DNA from: Hippophae tibetana
Taxonomy: Eukaryota > Streptophyta > Magnoliopsida > Rosales > Elaeagnaceae
Length of the DNA stretch: 64,000 nt
Assembly: GCA_037013495.1 (NCBI GenBank)
Contig: CM072812.1
Coordinates: 61,536,938 to 61,600,937, forward strand
Direction: 5' to 3'
Shown: positions 14,406 through 29,199 of the stretch, in pieces
Position numbering within the stretch: position 1 is the stretch's first letter
How the letters are laid out: each line of letters opens with the position of its first letter
Notes under the pieces: model-generated
What the model was told of the DNA's origin: nothing
Databases searched by the model: none
What the model saw: only the letters and a program-made list of their open reading frames with translations
Program-made: the position numbers and the translations under genes

Positions 14406-17349
14406 GTTTTTTAAACTGTGACATGCTGCAACAATTTTATTTTTTTTTTTGAAAAACAAAGATAGATTAACACACATAAGAAAAAGGAACAAAAAAAAGA
14501 TACGAAGAATTTAAAGAAAACTATTAAAGGAAATCCAAAAATCAAAAAAATGACAACAAAATGGATAGAAAACGCAAGTGATGAAGGATTAAATTTCTTT
14601 CTTTTTATTCCAAATTTTCACTCAAGAATGCAAAAAACAATTAAATAATTATTGTTTTAAATCTAAAATTCAAAAATGGAAAAATGAAGACATATAACCT
14701 TTTTTTTGCCACCAAGGCTCTCATTCTAAATTATATGTAACCTTTAGGTGAACAACCTAGTAACTCAACGAAATATTTACGATTGAATTGCAAGGAACGT
14801 GGTTAAGATGATTAATAAAGAATCCTATAGAAAAAGAACCGAAAACAACGCAATATGGTGAGAACAAAATTTTGTCATCAGTAAGTTGTGTAAACAATGG
14901 AGTTTGGGTTCCCAAATGTTGAGAACAGAAATAATGCTTTGTTGCATTTTTAGAAATCGAAACGACCTTCCATATGATTTATTATTATAGCCGTGTCGAT
15001 GCACGATTTAAAAATTTTAACAGTTTATGGTTGCTACCCCAATTAATAACTTCTTTGTTTTTTAAACTGTGACATGCTGCAACAATCTTATTTTTTTTGA
15101 AAAACAAAGATAGATTAACACACATAAGAAAAAGGAACAAAAAAAAGATACGAAGAATTTAAAGAAAACTATTAAAGGAAATCCAAAAAATAAAACAATG
15201 ACAACAAAATGGATAGAAAACGCAAGTTATGAAGGATTAAATTTCATTCTTTTTATTCTGAATTTTCACTCAAGAATGAAAAAAACAATTAAATATTTAT
15301 TGTTTTAAATCTAAAATTCAAAAATGGAAAAATGAAGACATATAACCTTTTTTTGCCACCTAGGCTCTCATTCTAAATTATATGTAACCTTTAGGTGAAC
15401 AACCTAGTAACTCAACAAAATATTTACGATTGAATTGCAAAGAACGTGGTTAAGATGATTAATAAAGAATCCTATAGAAAAAGAACCGAAAACAACGCAA
15501 TATGGTGAGAACAAAATTTATGACAGCAGTAAGTTGTGTAAACAATGGAGTTTGGGTTCCCAAATATTGAGAACAGAACTAATGCTTTGTTTCATTTTTA
15601 GAAATCGAAACGACCTTCCATATGATTGATTATAATAGCCGTGTCGATGCACGATTTAAAAATTTTAACAGTTTAAGGTTGGAACCCCAATTAATAACTT
15701 CTTTGTTTTTTAAACTGTGACATGCTGCAACAATCTTATTTTTTTTGAAAAAAAAAGATAGATTAACACACATAAGAAAAAGGAACAAAAAACAGATACG
15801 AAGAATTTAAAGAAAACTATAAAAGGAAATCCAAAAAATAAAACAATGACAACAAAATGGATAGAAAACGCAAGGCATGAAGGATTAAATTTCATTCTTT
15901 TTATTCTGAATTTTCACTAAAGAATGAAAAAAAACAATTAAATAATTATTGTTTTAAATCTAAAATTCAAAAATGGAAAAAAGAAGACATATAACCTTTT
16001 TTTTGCAACCTAGGCTCTCATTCTAAATTATATGTAACCTTTAGGTGAACAACCTAGTAACTCAACAAAATATTTACGATTGAATTGCAAAGAACGTGGT
16101 TAAGATGATTAATAAAGAATCCTATAGAAAAAGAACCGAAAACAACGCAATATGGTGAGAACAAAATTTATGACATCAGTAAGTTGTGTAAACAATGGAG
16201 TTTGGGTTCCCAAATGTTGAGAATAGAAATAATGCTTTGTTCCATTTTTAGAAATCGAAACGACCTTCCATATGATTTATTATAATAGCCGTGTCGATGC
16301 AAGATTTAAAAATTTTAACAGTTTATGGTTGCTACCCCAATTAATAACTTCTTTGTTTTTTAAACTGTGACATGCTGCAACAATTTTATTTTTTTTGAAA
16401 AACATAGATAGATTAACACGCATAAGAAAAAGGAACAAAAAAAAGATACTAAGAATTTAAAGAAAACTATTATAGGAAATCCAAAAAATAAAACAATGAC
16501 AACAAAATGGATAGAAAACGCAAGGCATGAAGGATTAAATTTCATTCTTTTTATTCTGAATTTTCACTAAAGAATGAAAAAAACAATTAAATAATTATTG
16601 TTTTAAATCTAAAATTCAAAAATGGAAAAAAGAAGACATATAACCTTTTTTTTGCAACCTAGGCTCTCATTCTAAATTATATGTAACCTTTAGGTGAACA
16701 ACCTAGTAACTCAACAAAATATTTACGATTGAATTGCAAAGAACGTGGTTAAGATGATTAATAAAGAATCCTATAGAAAAAGAACCGAAAACAACGCAAT
16801 ATGGTGAGAACAAAATTTATGACATCAGTAAGTTGTGTAAACAATGGAGTTTGGGTTCCCAAATGTTGAGAATAGAAATAATGCTTTGTTCCATTTTTAG
16901 AAATCGAAACGACCTTCCATATGATTTATTATAATAGCCGTGTCGATGCACGATTTAAAAATTTTAACAGTTTAAGGTTGCTACCCCAATTAATAACTTC
17001 TTTGTTTTTTAAACTGTGACATGCTGCAACAATCTTATTTTTTTTGAAAAACAAAGATAGATTAACACGCATAAGAAAAAGGAAAAAAAAAAGATACGAA
17101 GAATTTAAAGAAAACTATAAAAGGAAAACCAAAAATCAAAACAACGACAACAAAATGGATAGAAAACGCAAGTGATGAAGGATTAAATTTCTTTCTTTTT
17201 ATTCTGAATTTTCACTCAATAATGCAAAGAGCAATTAAATAATTATTGTTTTAAATCTAAAATTCAAAAATGGAAAAATGAAGACATATAACCTTTTTTT
17301 TGCCACCAAGGCTCTCATTCTAAATTATATGTAACCTTTAGGAGAACAA
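14406..17349. repeat. Satellite segment, mixed variants
   Basis: Monomers at 14934, 15582, 16232 and 16881. The first two repeat the TTTATGGTTGC and GACAGCAG types seen at 8432 and 9078, an offset of about 6,502 bp or ten monomers. 16232 and 16881 share TTGCAACCTAGGC in place of TTGCCACC in the preceding unit. Nothing but satellite is present. Confidence 0.75.
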
Positions 17350-20300
17350 CCTAGTAACTCAACCAAAATATTTACGATTGAATTGCAAAGAAGGTGGTTA
17401 AGATGATTAATAAAGAATCCTATAGAAAAAGAACCGAAAACAACGCAATATGTTGAGACCAAAATTTATGACATCAGTAAGTTGTGTAAACAATGGAGTT
17501 TGGGTTCCCAAATGTTGAGAACAGAAATAATGCTTTGTTGCATTTTTAGAAATCGAAACGAACTTCCATATGATTTATTATAATAGCCGTGTCGATGCAT
17601 GATTTAAAAATTTGACAGGTTAAAGTTGCAACCCCAATTAATAACTTCTTTGTTTTTTAAACTGTGACATGCTGCAACAATTTTATTTTTTTTGAAAAAC
17701 ATAGATAGATTAACACACATAAGAAAAAGGAACAAAAAAAAGATACGAAGAATTTAAAGAAAACTATTATAGGAAATCCAAAAAATAAAACAATGACAAC
17801 AAAATGGATAGAAAACGCAAGGCATGATGGATTAAATTTCTTTCTTTTTATTCTGAATTTTCACTCAAGAATGAAAAAAACAATTAAATAATTATTGTTT
17901 TAAATCTAAAATTCAAAAATGGAAAAATGAAGACATATAACCTTTTTTTTGCCACCAAGGCTCTCATTCTAAATTATATGTAACCTTTAGTTGAACAACC
18001 TAGTAACTCAACGAAATATTTACGATTGAATTGCGAAGAACGTGGTTAAGATGATTAATAAAGAATCCTATAGAAAAAGAACCGAAAACAACGCAATATG
18101 GTGAGAACAAAATTTATGACATCAGTAAGTTGTGTAAACAATGGAGTTTGGGTTCCCAAATGTTGAGAACAGAAATAATGCTTTGTTGCATTTTTAGAAA
18201 TCGAAACGACCTTCCATATGATTTATTATAATAGCTGTGTCGATGCACGATTTAAAAATTTTAACAGTTTAAGGTTGCTACCCCAATTAATAACTTCTTT
18301 GTTTTTTAAACTGTGACATGCTGCAACAATCTTATTTTTTTTGAAAAACAAATATAGATTAACACGCATAAGAAAAAGGAAAAAAAAAAGATACGAAGAA
18401 TTTAAAGAAAACTATAAAAGGAAAACCAAAAATCAAAAAAATGACAACAAAATGGATAGAAAACGCAAGTGATGAAGGATTAAATTTCTTTCTTTTTATT
18501 CCAAATTTTCGATCAAGAATGCAAAAAACAATTAAATAATTATTGTTTTAAATCTAAAATTCAAAAATGGAAAAATGAAGACATATAACCTTTTTTTTGC
18601 CACCAAGGCTCTCATTCTAAATTATATGTACCCTTTAGGAGAACAACCTAGTAACTCAACGAAATATTTACGATTGAATTGCGAAGAACGTGGTTAAGAT
18701 GATTAATAAAGAATCATATAGAAAAAGAACCGAAAACAACGCAATATGGTGAGAACAAAATCTATGACATCAGTAAGTTGTGTAAACAATGGAGTTTGGG
18801 TTCCCAAATGTTGAGAACAGAACTAATGCTTTGTTTCATTTTTAGAAATAGAAACGACCTTCCATATGATTTATTATAATAGCCGTGTCGATGCACGATT
18901 TAAAAATTTTAACAGTTTAAGGTTGCTACCCCAATTAATAACTTCTTTGTTTTTTAAACTGTGACATGCTGCAACAATCTTATTTTTTAAAAAAAACAAA
19001 GATAGATTAACACACATAAGAAAAAGGAAAAAAAAAAAGATACGAAGAATTTAAAGAAAACTATTAAAGGAAATCCAAAAATCAAAAAAATGACAATAAA
19101 ATGGATAGAAAACGCAAGTTATGAAGGATTAAATTTCTTTCTTTTTATTCCGAATTTTCACTCAAGAATGCAAAGAGCAATTAAATAATTATTGTTTTAA
19201 ATCTAAAATTCAAAAATGGAAAAATGAAGACATATAACCTTTTTTGGCCACCAAGGCTCTCATTCTAAATTATATGTAACCTTTAGGTGAACAACATAGT
19301 AACTCAACAAAATATTTACGTTTGAATTGCAAAGAACGTGGTTAAGATGATTAATAAAGAATCCTATAGAAAAAGAACCGAAAACAACGCAATATGGTGA
19401 GAACAAAATTTATGACATCAGTAAGTTGTGTAAACAATGGAGTTTGGGTTCCCAAATGTTGAGAACAGAAATAATGCTTTGTTGCATTTATAGAAATCGA
19501 AACGACCTTCCATATGATTTATTATAATAGCTGTGTCGATGCACGATTTAAAAATTTTAACAGTTTAAGGTTGCTACCCCAATTAATAACTTCTTTGTTT
19601 TTTAAACTGTGACATGCTGCAACAATCTTATTTTTTTTGAAAAACAAATATAGATTAACACGCATAAGAAAAAGGAAAAAAAAAAGATACGAAGAATTTA
19701 AAGAAAACTATAAAAGGAAAACCAAAAATCAAAAAAAATGACAACAAAATGGATAGAAAACGCAAGTGATGAAGGATTAAATTTCTTTCTTTTTATTCCA
19801 AATTTTCACTCAAGAATGCAAAAAACAATTAAATAATTATTGTTTTAAATCTAAAATTCAAAAATGGAAAAATGAAGACATATAACCTTTTTTTTTGCCA
19901 CCAAGGCTCTCATTCTAAATTATATGTACCCTTTAGGAGAACAACCTAGTAACTCAACCAAAATATTTACGATTGAATTGCAAAGAAGGTGGTTAAGATG
20001 ATTAATAAAGAATCCTATAGAAAAAGAACCGAAAACAACGCAATATGTTGAGACCAAAATTTATGACATCAGTAAGTTGTGTAAACAATGGACTTTGGGT
20101 TCCCAAATGTTGAGAACAGAAATAATGCTTTGTTGCATTTTTAGAAATCGAAACGAACTTCCATATGATTTATTATAATAGCCGTGTCGATGCATGATTT
20201 AAAAATTTGACAGGTTAAAGTTGCAACCCCAATTAATAACTTTTTTTTTTAAACTGTGACATGCTACAATAATCTTATTTTTTTGAAAAACAAATATAGA

Positions 20301-22060
20301 TTAGCACACATAAAAAAAGGAACAAAAAAAAGATACGAAGAATTTAAGGAAAACAATAAAAGGAAATCAAAAAAATAAAACAATAACAACAAAATGGATA
20401 GAAAACGCAAGGCATGAAGGATTAAATTTCTTTCTTTTTATTCTGAATTTTCACTCAAGAATGAAAAAAACAATTAAATAATTATTGTTTTAAATCTAAA
20501 ATTCAAAAATGGAAAAATGAAGACATATAACTTTTTTTTTGCCACCAAGGCTCTCATTCTAAATTATATGTAACCTTTAGGTGAACAACCTAGTAACTCA
20601 ACGAAGTATTTACGATTGAATTGCAAAGAACATGGTTAAGATGATTAATAAAGAATCCTATAGAAAAAGAACCGAAAACAACACAATATGGTGAGAACAA
20701 AATTTATGACATCAATAAGTTTTGTAAACAATGGAGTTTGGGTTCCCAAATGTTGAGAATAGAAATAATGCTTTGTTGCATTTTTAGAAATCGAAACGAC
20801 CTTCCATATGATTTATTATTATAGCCGTTTCGATGCACGATTTAAAAATTTTAACAGTTTAAGGTTGCTACCCCAATTAATAACTTCTTTGTTTTTTAAA
20901 CTGTGACATGCTGCAACAATCTTATTTTTTTTGAAAAACATAGATAGATTAACACACATAAGAAAAAGGAAAAAAAAAAGATACGAAGAATTTAAAGAAA
21001 ATTATATAAGGAAATCCAAAAAATAAAACAATGACAACAAAATGGATAGAAAACGCAAGTGATGAAGGATTAAATTTCTTTCTTTTTATTCTGAATTTTC
21101 ACTCAAGAATGAAAAAAACAATTAAATAATTATTGTTTTAAATCTAAAATTCAAAAATGGAAAAATGAAGACATATAACCTTTTTTTGCCACCTAGGCTC
21201 TCATTCTAAATTATATGTAACCTTTAGGTGAACAACCTAGTAACTCAACGAAATATTTACGATTGAATTGCGAAGAACGTGGTTAAGATGATTAATAAAG
21301 AATCATATAGAAAAAGAACCGAAAACAACGCAATATGGTGAGAACAAAATCTATGACATCAGTAAGTTGTGTAAACAATGGAGTTTGGGTTCCCAAATGT
21401 TGAGAACAGAACTAATGCTTTGTTTCATTTTTAGAAATAGAAACGACCTTCCATATGATTTATTATAATAGCCGTGTCGATGCACGATTTAAAAATTTTA
21501 ACAGTTTAAGGTTGCTACCCCAATTAATAACTTCTTTGTTTTTTAAAGTGTGACATGCTGCAACAATCTTATTTTTTTAAAAAAACAAAGATAGATTAAC
21601 ACACATAAGAAAAAGGAAAAAAAAAAGATACGAAGAATTTAAAGAAAACTATTAAAGGAAATCCAAAAATCAAAAAAATGACAATAAAATGGATAGAAAA
21701 CGCAAGTTATGAAGGATTAAATTTCTTTCTTTTTATTCCGAATTTTCACTCAAGAATGCAAAGAGCAATTAAATAATTATTGTTTTAAATCTAAAATTCA
21801 AAAATGGAAAAATGAAGACATATAACCTTTTTTGGCCACCAAGGCTCTCATTCTAAATTATATGTAACCTTTAGGAGAACAACATAGTAACTCAACAAAA
21901 TATTTACGTTTGAATTGCAAAGAACGTGGTTAAGATGACTAATAACGACTCCTATAGAAAAAGAACCGAAAACAACGCATTATGATGAGACCAAAATTTA
22001 TGACATCAGTAAGTTGTGTAAACAATGGACTTTGGGTTCCCAAATGTTGAGAACAGAAAT
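17350..22060. repeat. Four-monomer higher-order repeat, ~2.59 kb, two turns
   Basis: Monomers 17530, 18178, 18826, 19474 are echoed by 20125, 20768, 21415, 22062 (offsets 2,595, 2,590, 2,589, 2,588 bp). Shared rare variants are CAACCAAAATATTTACG and GAAGGTGG before 17530 and 20125, a TGACAGGTTAAAG form in both, AATCATATAG plus AAATCTATGACATC before 18826 and 21415, and TTTTTTGGCCACC plus TTTACGTTTG after them. The second member of each turn is less alike, so conversion has been partial. Confidence 0.8.
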
Positions 22061-22139
22061 AATGCTTTGTTGCATTTTTAGAAATCGAAAAGACCTTCCA
22101 TATGATTTATTATAATAGCTGTGTCGATGCACGATTTAA

Positions 22140-25100
22140 AAATTTTAAGAGTTTAACGTTGCAAACCTAATTAATAACTTCTTTGTTTTTTAAAGTGTGA
22201 CATACTTCAACAATCTTATTTTTTTTGAAAAACAAAGATAGATTAACACACATAAAAAAGGAACAAAAAAAAGATACGAAGAATTTAAAGAAAATTATAT
22301 AAGGAAATCCAAAAAATAAAATAACGACAACAAAATGGATAGAAAATGCAAGGGATGAAGGATTAAATTTCTTTCTTTTTATTCTGAATTTTCACTCAAG
22401 AATGCAAAAAACAATTAAATAATTATTGTTTTAAATCTAAAATTCAAAAATGGAAAAATGACGACATATAACCTTTTTTTTGCCACCAAAGTTCTCATTC
22501 TAAATTATATGTAACCTTTAGGTGAACTACCTAGTATCTCAACGAAATATTAACGATTGAATTGCAAAGAACGTGGTTAAGATGATTAATAAAGAAACCT
22601 ATAGAAAAAGAACCGAAAACAACGCAATATGGTGAGACCAAAATTTATGACATCAGTAAGTTGTGTAAATATGGAGTTTGGGTTCCCAAATGTTGAGAAC
22701 AGAACTAATGCTTTGTTGCATTTTTAGAAATCGAAACGACCATCCATATGATTTATTATAATAGCCGTGTCGATATATGATTTAAAAATTTGACAGGTTA
22801 AAGTTGCAACCCCAATTAATAACATTTTTGTTTTTTAAACTGTGACATGCTACAACAATTTTATTTTTTTGAAAAACAAAGATAGATTAACACACATAAA
22901 AAATGGAACAAAAAAAAGATACGAAGAATTTAAAGAAAACTATAAAAAGAAATCCAAAAAATAAAACAATGACAACAAAATGGATAGAAAACACAAGGCA
23001 TGAAGGATTAAATTTCTTTCTTTTTATTGTGAATTTTCACTCAAGAATGGAAAAAACAATTAAATAATTATTGTTTTAAATCTAAAATTCAAAAATGGAA
23101 AAATGAAGACATATAACCTTTTTTTTGCCACCAAGGCTCTCATTCTAAATTATATGTAACCTTTAGGTGAACAACCTAGTAACTCAACGAAATATTTACG
23201 ATTGAATTGCAAGGAACGTGGTTAAGATGATTAATAAAGAATCCTATAGAAAAAGAACCGAAAACAACGCAATATGGTGAGAACAAAATTTATGTCATCA
23301 GTAAGTTGTGTAAACAATGGAGTTTGGGTTCCCAAATGTTGAGAACAGAAATAATGCTTTGTTGCATTTTTAGAAATCGAAACGACCTTCCATATGATTT
23401 ATTATTATAGCCGTGTCGATGCACGATTTAAAAATTTTAACAGTTTATGGTTGCTACCATAATTAATAACTTCTTTGTTTTTTAAATTGTGACATGCTGC
23501 AACAATCTTATTTTTTTTTTGAAAAACAAAGATAGATTAACACACATAAGAAAAAGGAACAAAAAAAAGATACGAAGAATTTAAAGAAAACTAATAAAGG
23601 AAATCCAAAAAATAAAACAATGACAACAAAATGGATAGAAAACGCAAGGCATGAAGGATTAAATTTCATTCTTTTTATTCTGAATTTTCACTCAAGAATG
23701 AAAAAAACAATTAAATAATTATTGTTTTAAATCTAAAATTCAAAAATGGAAAAAAGAAGACATATAACCTTTTTTTTCCACCTAGGCTCTCATTCTAAAT
23801 TATATGTAACTTTTAGGTGAACAACCTAGTAACTCAACAAAATATTTACGATTGAATTGCAAAGAACGTGGTTAAGATGATTAATAAAGTATCCTAGAGA
23901 AAAAGAACCGAAAACAACGCAATATGGTGAGAAAAAAATTTATGACAGCAGTAAGTTGTGTAAACAATGGAGTTTGGGTTCCCAAATGTTGAGAACAGAA
24001 CTAATGCTTTGTTGCATTTTTAGAAATCGAAACGACCTTCCATATGATTTATTATTATAGCCGTGTCGATGCACGATTTAAAAATTTTAACAGTTTAAGG
24101 TTGCAACCCCAATTAATAACTTCTTTCTTTTTTAAACTGTGACATGCTGGAACAATCTTATTTTTTTTGAAAAACAAAGATAGATTAACACACATAAGAA
24201 AAAGGAACAAAAAACAGATACGAAGAATTTAAAGAAAACTATAAAAGGAAAACCAAAAATCAAAACAACGACAACAAAATGGATAGAAAACGCAAGTGAT
24301 GAAGGATTAAATTTCTTTCTTTTTATTCTGAATTTTCACTCAAGAATGAAAAAACACAATTAAATAATTATTGTTTTAAATCTAAAATTCAAAAATGGAA
24401 AAATGAAGACATATAACCTTTTTTTGCCACCTAGGCTCTCATTCTAAATTATATGTAACCTTTAGGTGAACAACCTAGCAACACAACGAAATATTTACGA
24501 TTGAATTGCAAAGAACGTGGTTAAGATGAATAATAAAGAATCCTATAGAAAAAGAACCGAAAAGAACCCAATATGGTGAGAACAAAATTTATGACATCAG
24601 TATGTTGTGTAAACAATGGAGTTTGGGTTCCCAAATGTTGAGAACAGAAATAATGCTTTGTTGCATTTTTAGAAATCGAAACGACCATCCATATGATTTA
24701 TTATAATAGCCGTGTCGATGCACGATTTAAAAATTTTAAAGGTTAAAGTTGCAACCCCAGTTAATAACTTTCTTGTTTTTTAAACTGTCACATGCTACAA
24801 CAATCTTATTTTTTTGAAAAACAAAGATAGATTAACACACATAAAAAAGGAACAAAAAAAAGATACGAAGTATTTAAAGAAAACTATAAAAGGAAATCCA
24901 AAAATCAAACCAACGACAACAAAATGGATAGAAAACGCAAGGGATGTAGGATTAAATTTCTTTCTTTTTATTCTGAATTTTCACTCAAGAATGCAAAAAA
25001 CAATTAAATAAATATTGTTTTAAATATAAAATTCAAAAATGGAAAAATGAAGACATATAACATTTTTTTTGCCACCAAGGCTCTCATTATAAATTATATG

Positions 25101-26870
25101 TAACCTTTAGGTGAACAACGTAGTAACTCAACGAAATATTAACGATTGAATTGCAAAGAACGTGGTTAAGAAGATTAATAAAGAATCCTATAGAAAAAGA
25201 ACCGAAAACAACGCAATATGGTGAGACCAAAATTTATGACATCAGTAAGTTGTGTAAATATGGAGTTTGGGTTCCCAAATGTTGAGAACAGAACTAATGC
25301 TTTGTTGCCTTTTTAGAAATCGAAACGACCATCCATATGATTTATTATAATAGCCGTGTCGATATATGATTTAAAAATTTGACAGGTTAAAGTTGCAACC
25401 CCAATTAATAACATTTTTGTTTTTTAAACTGTGACATGCTACAACAATTTTATTTTTTTGAAAAACAAAGATAGATTAACACACATAAAAAAAGGAACAA
25501 AAAAAAGATACGAAGAATTTAAAGAAAACTATAAAAAGAAATCCAAAAAATAAAACAATGACAACAAAATGGATAGAAAACACAAGGCATGAAGGATTAA
25601 ATTTCTTTCTTTTTATTCTGAATTTTCACTCAAGAATGGAAAAAACAATTAAATAATTATTGTTTTAAATCTAAAATTCAAAAATGGAAAAATGAAGACA
25701 TATAACCTTTTTTTTGCCACCAAGGCTCTCATTCTAAATTATATGTAACCTTTAGGTGAACAACCTAGTAACTCAACGAAATATTTACGATTGAATTGCA
25801 AGGAACGTGGTTAAGATGATTAATAAAGAATCCTATAGAAAAAGAACCGAAAACAACGCAATATGGTGAGAACAAAATTTATGTCATCAGTAAGTTGTGT
25901 AAACAATGGAGTTTGGGTTCCCAAATGTTGAGAACAGAAATAATGCTTTGTTGCATTTTTAGAAATCGAAACGACCTTCCATATGATTTATTATTATAGC
26001 CGTGTCGATGCACGATTTAAAAATTTTAACAGTTTAAGGTTGCAACCCCAATTAATAACTTCTTTCTTTTTTAAACTGTGACATGCTGGAACAATCTTAT
26101 TTTTTTTTGAAAAACAAAGATAGATTAACACACATAAGAAAAAGGAACAAAAAACAGATACGAAGAATTTAAAGAAAACTATAAAAGGAAAACCAAAAAT
26201 CAAAACAACGACAACAAAATGGATAGAAAACGCAAGTGATGAAGGATTAAATTTCTTTCTTTTTATTCTGAATTTTCACTCAAGAATGAAAAAACACAAT
26301 TAAATAATTATTGTTTTAAATCTAAAATTCAAAAATGGAAAAATGAAGACATATAACCTTTTTTTGCCACCTAGGCTCTCATTCTAAATTATATGTAACC
26401 TTTAGGTGAACAACCTAGTAACTCAACAAAATATTTACGATTGAATTGCAAAGAACGTGGTTAAGATGATTAATAAAGAATCCTATAGAAAAAGAACCGA
26501 AAACAACGCAATATTGTGAGACCAAAATTTATGACATCAGTATGTTGTGTAAACAATGGAGTTTGGGTTCCCAAATGTTGAGAACAGAAATAATGCTTTG
26601 TTGCATTTTTAGAAATCGAAACGACCTTCTTTATGATTTATTATAATAGCCGTGTCGATGCACGATTTAAAAATTTTAACAGTTTAAGGTTGCTACCCCA
26701 ATTAATAACTTCTTTGTTTTTTAAACTGTGACATGCTGCAACAATCTTATTTTTTTTGAAAAACAAAGATAGATTAACACGCATAAGAAAAAGGAACAAA
26801 AAAAAGATACGAAGAATTTAAAGAAAACTATAAAAGGAAATCCAAAAATCAAACCAACGACAACAAAATG
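22140..26870. repeat. 4.7 kb satellite block, first copy of a 9,704 bp-spaced duplication
   Basis: Every anchor from 22062 to 26593 has a counterpart 9,703-9,704 bp downstream (22062/31766, 22708/32411, 23354/33057, 24004/33708, 24653/34357, 25297/35001, 25943/35647, 26593/36297). Shared private variants include TTGCAAACCTAATTAAT, TGTGACATACTTC, TCGATATATG, TTGCCTTTTTAG and CTTTCTTTTTTAAAC. The match starts near 22,140 and fades near 26,870. The offset equals 15 monomers. Confidence 0.85.
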
Positions 26871-27611
26871 GATAGAAAACGCAAGGGATGAATGATTAAA
26901 TTTCTTTCTATTTATTCTGAATTTTCACTCAAGAATGCAAAAAATAAATAAATAAATATTGTTTTAAATCTAAAATTCAAAAATAGAAAAATGAAGACAT
27001 ATAACGTTTTTTTGCCACCAAGGCTCTCATTCTAAATTATATGTAACCTTTAGGTGAACAACCTAGTAACTCAACCAAATATTTACGATTGAATTGCAAG
27101 GAACGTGGTTAAGATGATTAATAAAGAATCCTATAGAAAAAGAACCGAAAACAACGCAATATGGTGAGAACAAAATTTATGTCATCAGTAAGTTGTGTAA
27201 ACAATGGAGTTTGGGTTCCCAAATGTTGAGAACAGAAATAATGCTTTGTTGCATTTTTAGAAATCGAAACGACCTTCCATATGATTTATTATTATAGCCG
27301 TGTCGATGCACGATTTAAAAATTTTAACAGTTTATGGTTGCTACCCCAATTAATAACTTCTTTGTTTTTCAAAATGTGACATGCTGCAACAATCTTATTT
27401 TTTTTTGAAAAACAAAGATAGATTAACACACATAAGAAAAAGGAACAAAAAAAGATACGAAGAATTTAAAGAAAACTATTAAAGGAAATCCAAAAATCAA
27501 ACCAACGACAACAAAATGGATAGAAAACGCAAGGCATGAAGGATTAAATTTCATTCTTTTTATTCTGAATTTTCACTCAAGAATGAAAAAAACAATTAAA
27601 TAAATATTGTT

Positions 27612-29070
27612 TTAAATCTAAAATTCAAAAATGGAAAAAAGAAGACATATAACCTTTTTTTGCCACCTAGGCTCTCATTCTAAATTATATGTAACTTTTA
27701 GGTGAACAACCTAGTAACTCAACAAAATATTTACGATTGAATTGCAAAGAACGTGGTTAAGATGATTAATAAAGAATCCTAGAGAAAAAGAACCGAAAAC
27801 AACGCAATATGGTGAGAACAAAATTTATGACAGCAGTAAGTTGTGTAAACAATGGAGTTTGGGTTCCTAAATATTGAGAACAGAACTAATGCTTTGTTTC
27901 ATTTTTAGAAATCGAAACGACCTTCCATATGATTTATTATAATAGCTGTGTCGATGCACGATTTAAAACTTTTAGCAGTTTAACGTTGCAACCCCAATTA
28001 ATAACTTCTTTGTTTTTTAAAGCGTGACATTCTGCAACAATCTTATTTTTTTGAAAAATAAAGATAGATTAACACAAATAGAAAAAAGAACAAAAAAAGA
28101 TACGAAGAATTTAAAGAAAACTATAAAAAGAAATCCAAAAAATAAAACAATGACAACAAAATGGATAGAAAACACAAGGCATGAAGGATTAAATTTCATT
28201 CTTTTTATTCTGAATTTTCACTCAAGAATGAAAAAAACAATTAAATAATTATTGTTTTAAATCTAAAATTCAAAAATGGAAAAAAGAAGACATATAACCT
28301 TTTTTTGCCACCTAGGCTCTCATTCTAAATTATATGTAACTTTTAGGTGAACAACCTAGTAACTCAACAAAATATTTACGATTGAATTGCAAAGAACGTG
28401 GTTAAGATGATTAATAAAGAATCCTAGAGAAAAAGAACCGAAAACAACGCAATATGGTGAGAACAAAATTTATGACAGCAGTAAGTTGTGTAAACAATGG
28501 AGTTTGGGTTCCTAAATATTGAGAACAGAACTAATGCTTTGTTTCATTTTTAGAAATCGAAACGACCTTCCATATGATTTATTATAATAGCTGTGTCGAT
28601 GCACGATTTAAAACTTTTAGCAGTTTAACGTTGCAACCCCAATTAATAACTTCTTTGTTTTTTAAAGCGTGACATTCTGCAACAATCTTATTTTTTTGAA
28701 AAATAAAGATAGATTAACACAAATAGAAAAAAGAACAAAAAAAGATACGAAGAATTTAAAGAAAACTATAAAAAGAAATCCAAAAAATAAAACAATGACA
28801 ACAAAATGGATAGAAAACACAAGGCATGAAGGATTAAATTTCATTCTTTTTATTCTGAATTTTCACTCAAGAATGAAAAAAACAATTAAATAATTATTGT
28901 TTTAAATCTAAAATTCAAAAATGGAAAAAAGAAGACATATAACCTTTTTTTGCCACCTAGGCTCTCATTCTAAATTATATGTAACTTTTAGGTGAACAAC
29001 CTAGTAACTCAACAAAATATTTACGATTGAATTGCAAAGAACGTGGTTAAGATGATTAATAAAGAATCCT
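27612..29070. repeat. Single-monomer tandem duplication, 645 bp period
   Basis: Sequence from about 27,612 to 28,256 is repeated at once to about 28,901 and on toward 29,070 with essentially no differences. It carries private variants not seen elsewhere: TTAGCAGTTTAACG, AAAGCGTGACATTCTGC, CACAAATAGAAAAAAG, and CCTAAATATTGAG. This is a very recent slip or unequal exchange by one unit. Confidence 0.9.
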
Positions 29071-29199
29071 AGAGAAAAGAACCGAAAACAACGCAATATG
29101 GTGAGAAAAAAATTTATGACAGCAGTAAGTTGTGTAAACAATGGAGTTTGGGTTCCCAAATGTTGAGAACAGAACTAATGCTTTGTTTCATTTTTAGAA

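Noticed and set aside
24814..25011. Lysine-rich plus-strand frames of 60-74 codons in the satellite (24814-25011, 29988-30185, 34518-34715, 37756-37953, 44236-44433 and others)
   Set aside because: Composition-driven, without a recognisable domain or gene context, and frame-shifted in many monomers. The ancestry question is kept only as a low-interest finding.
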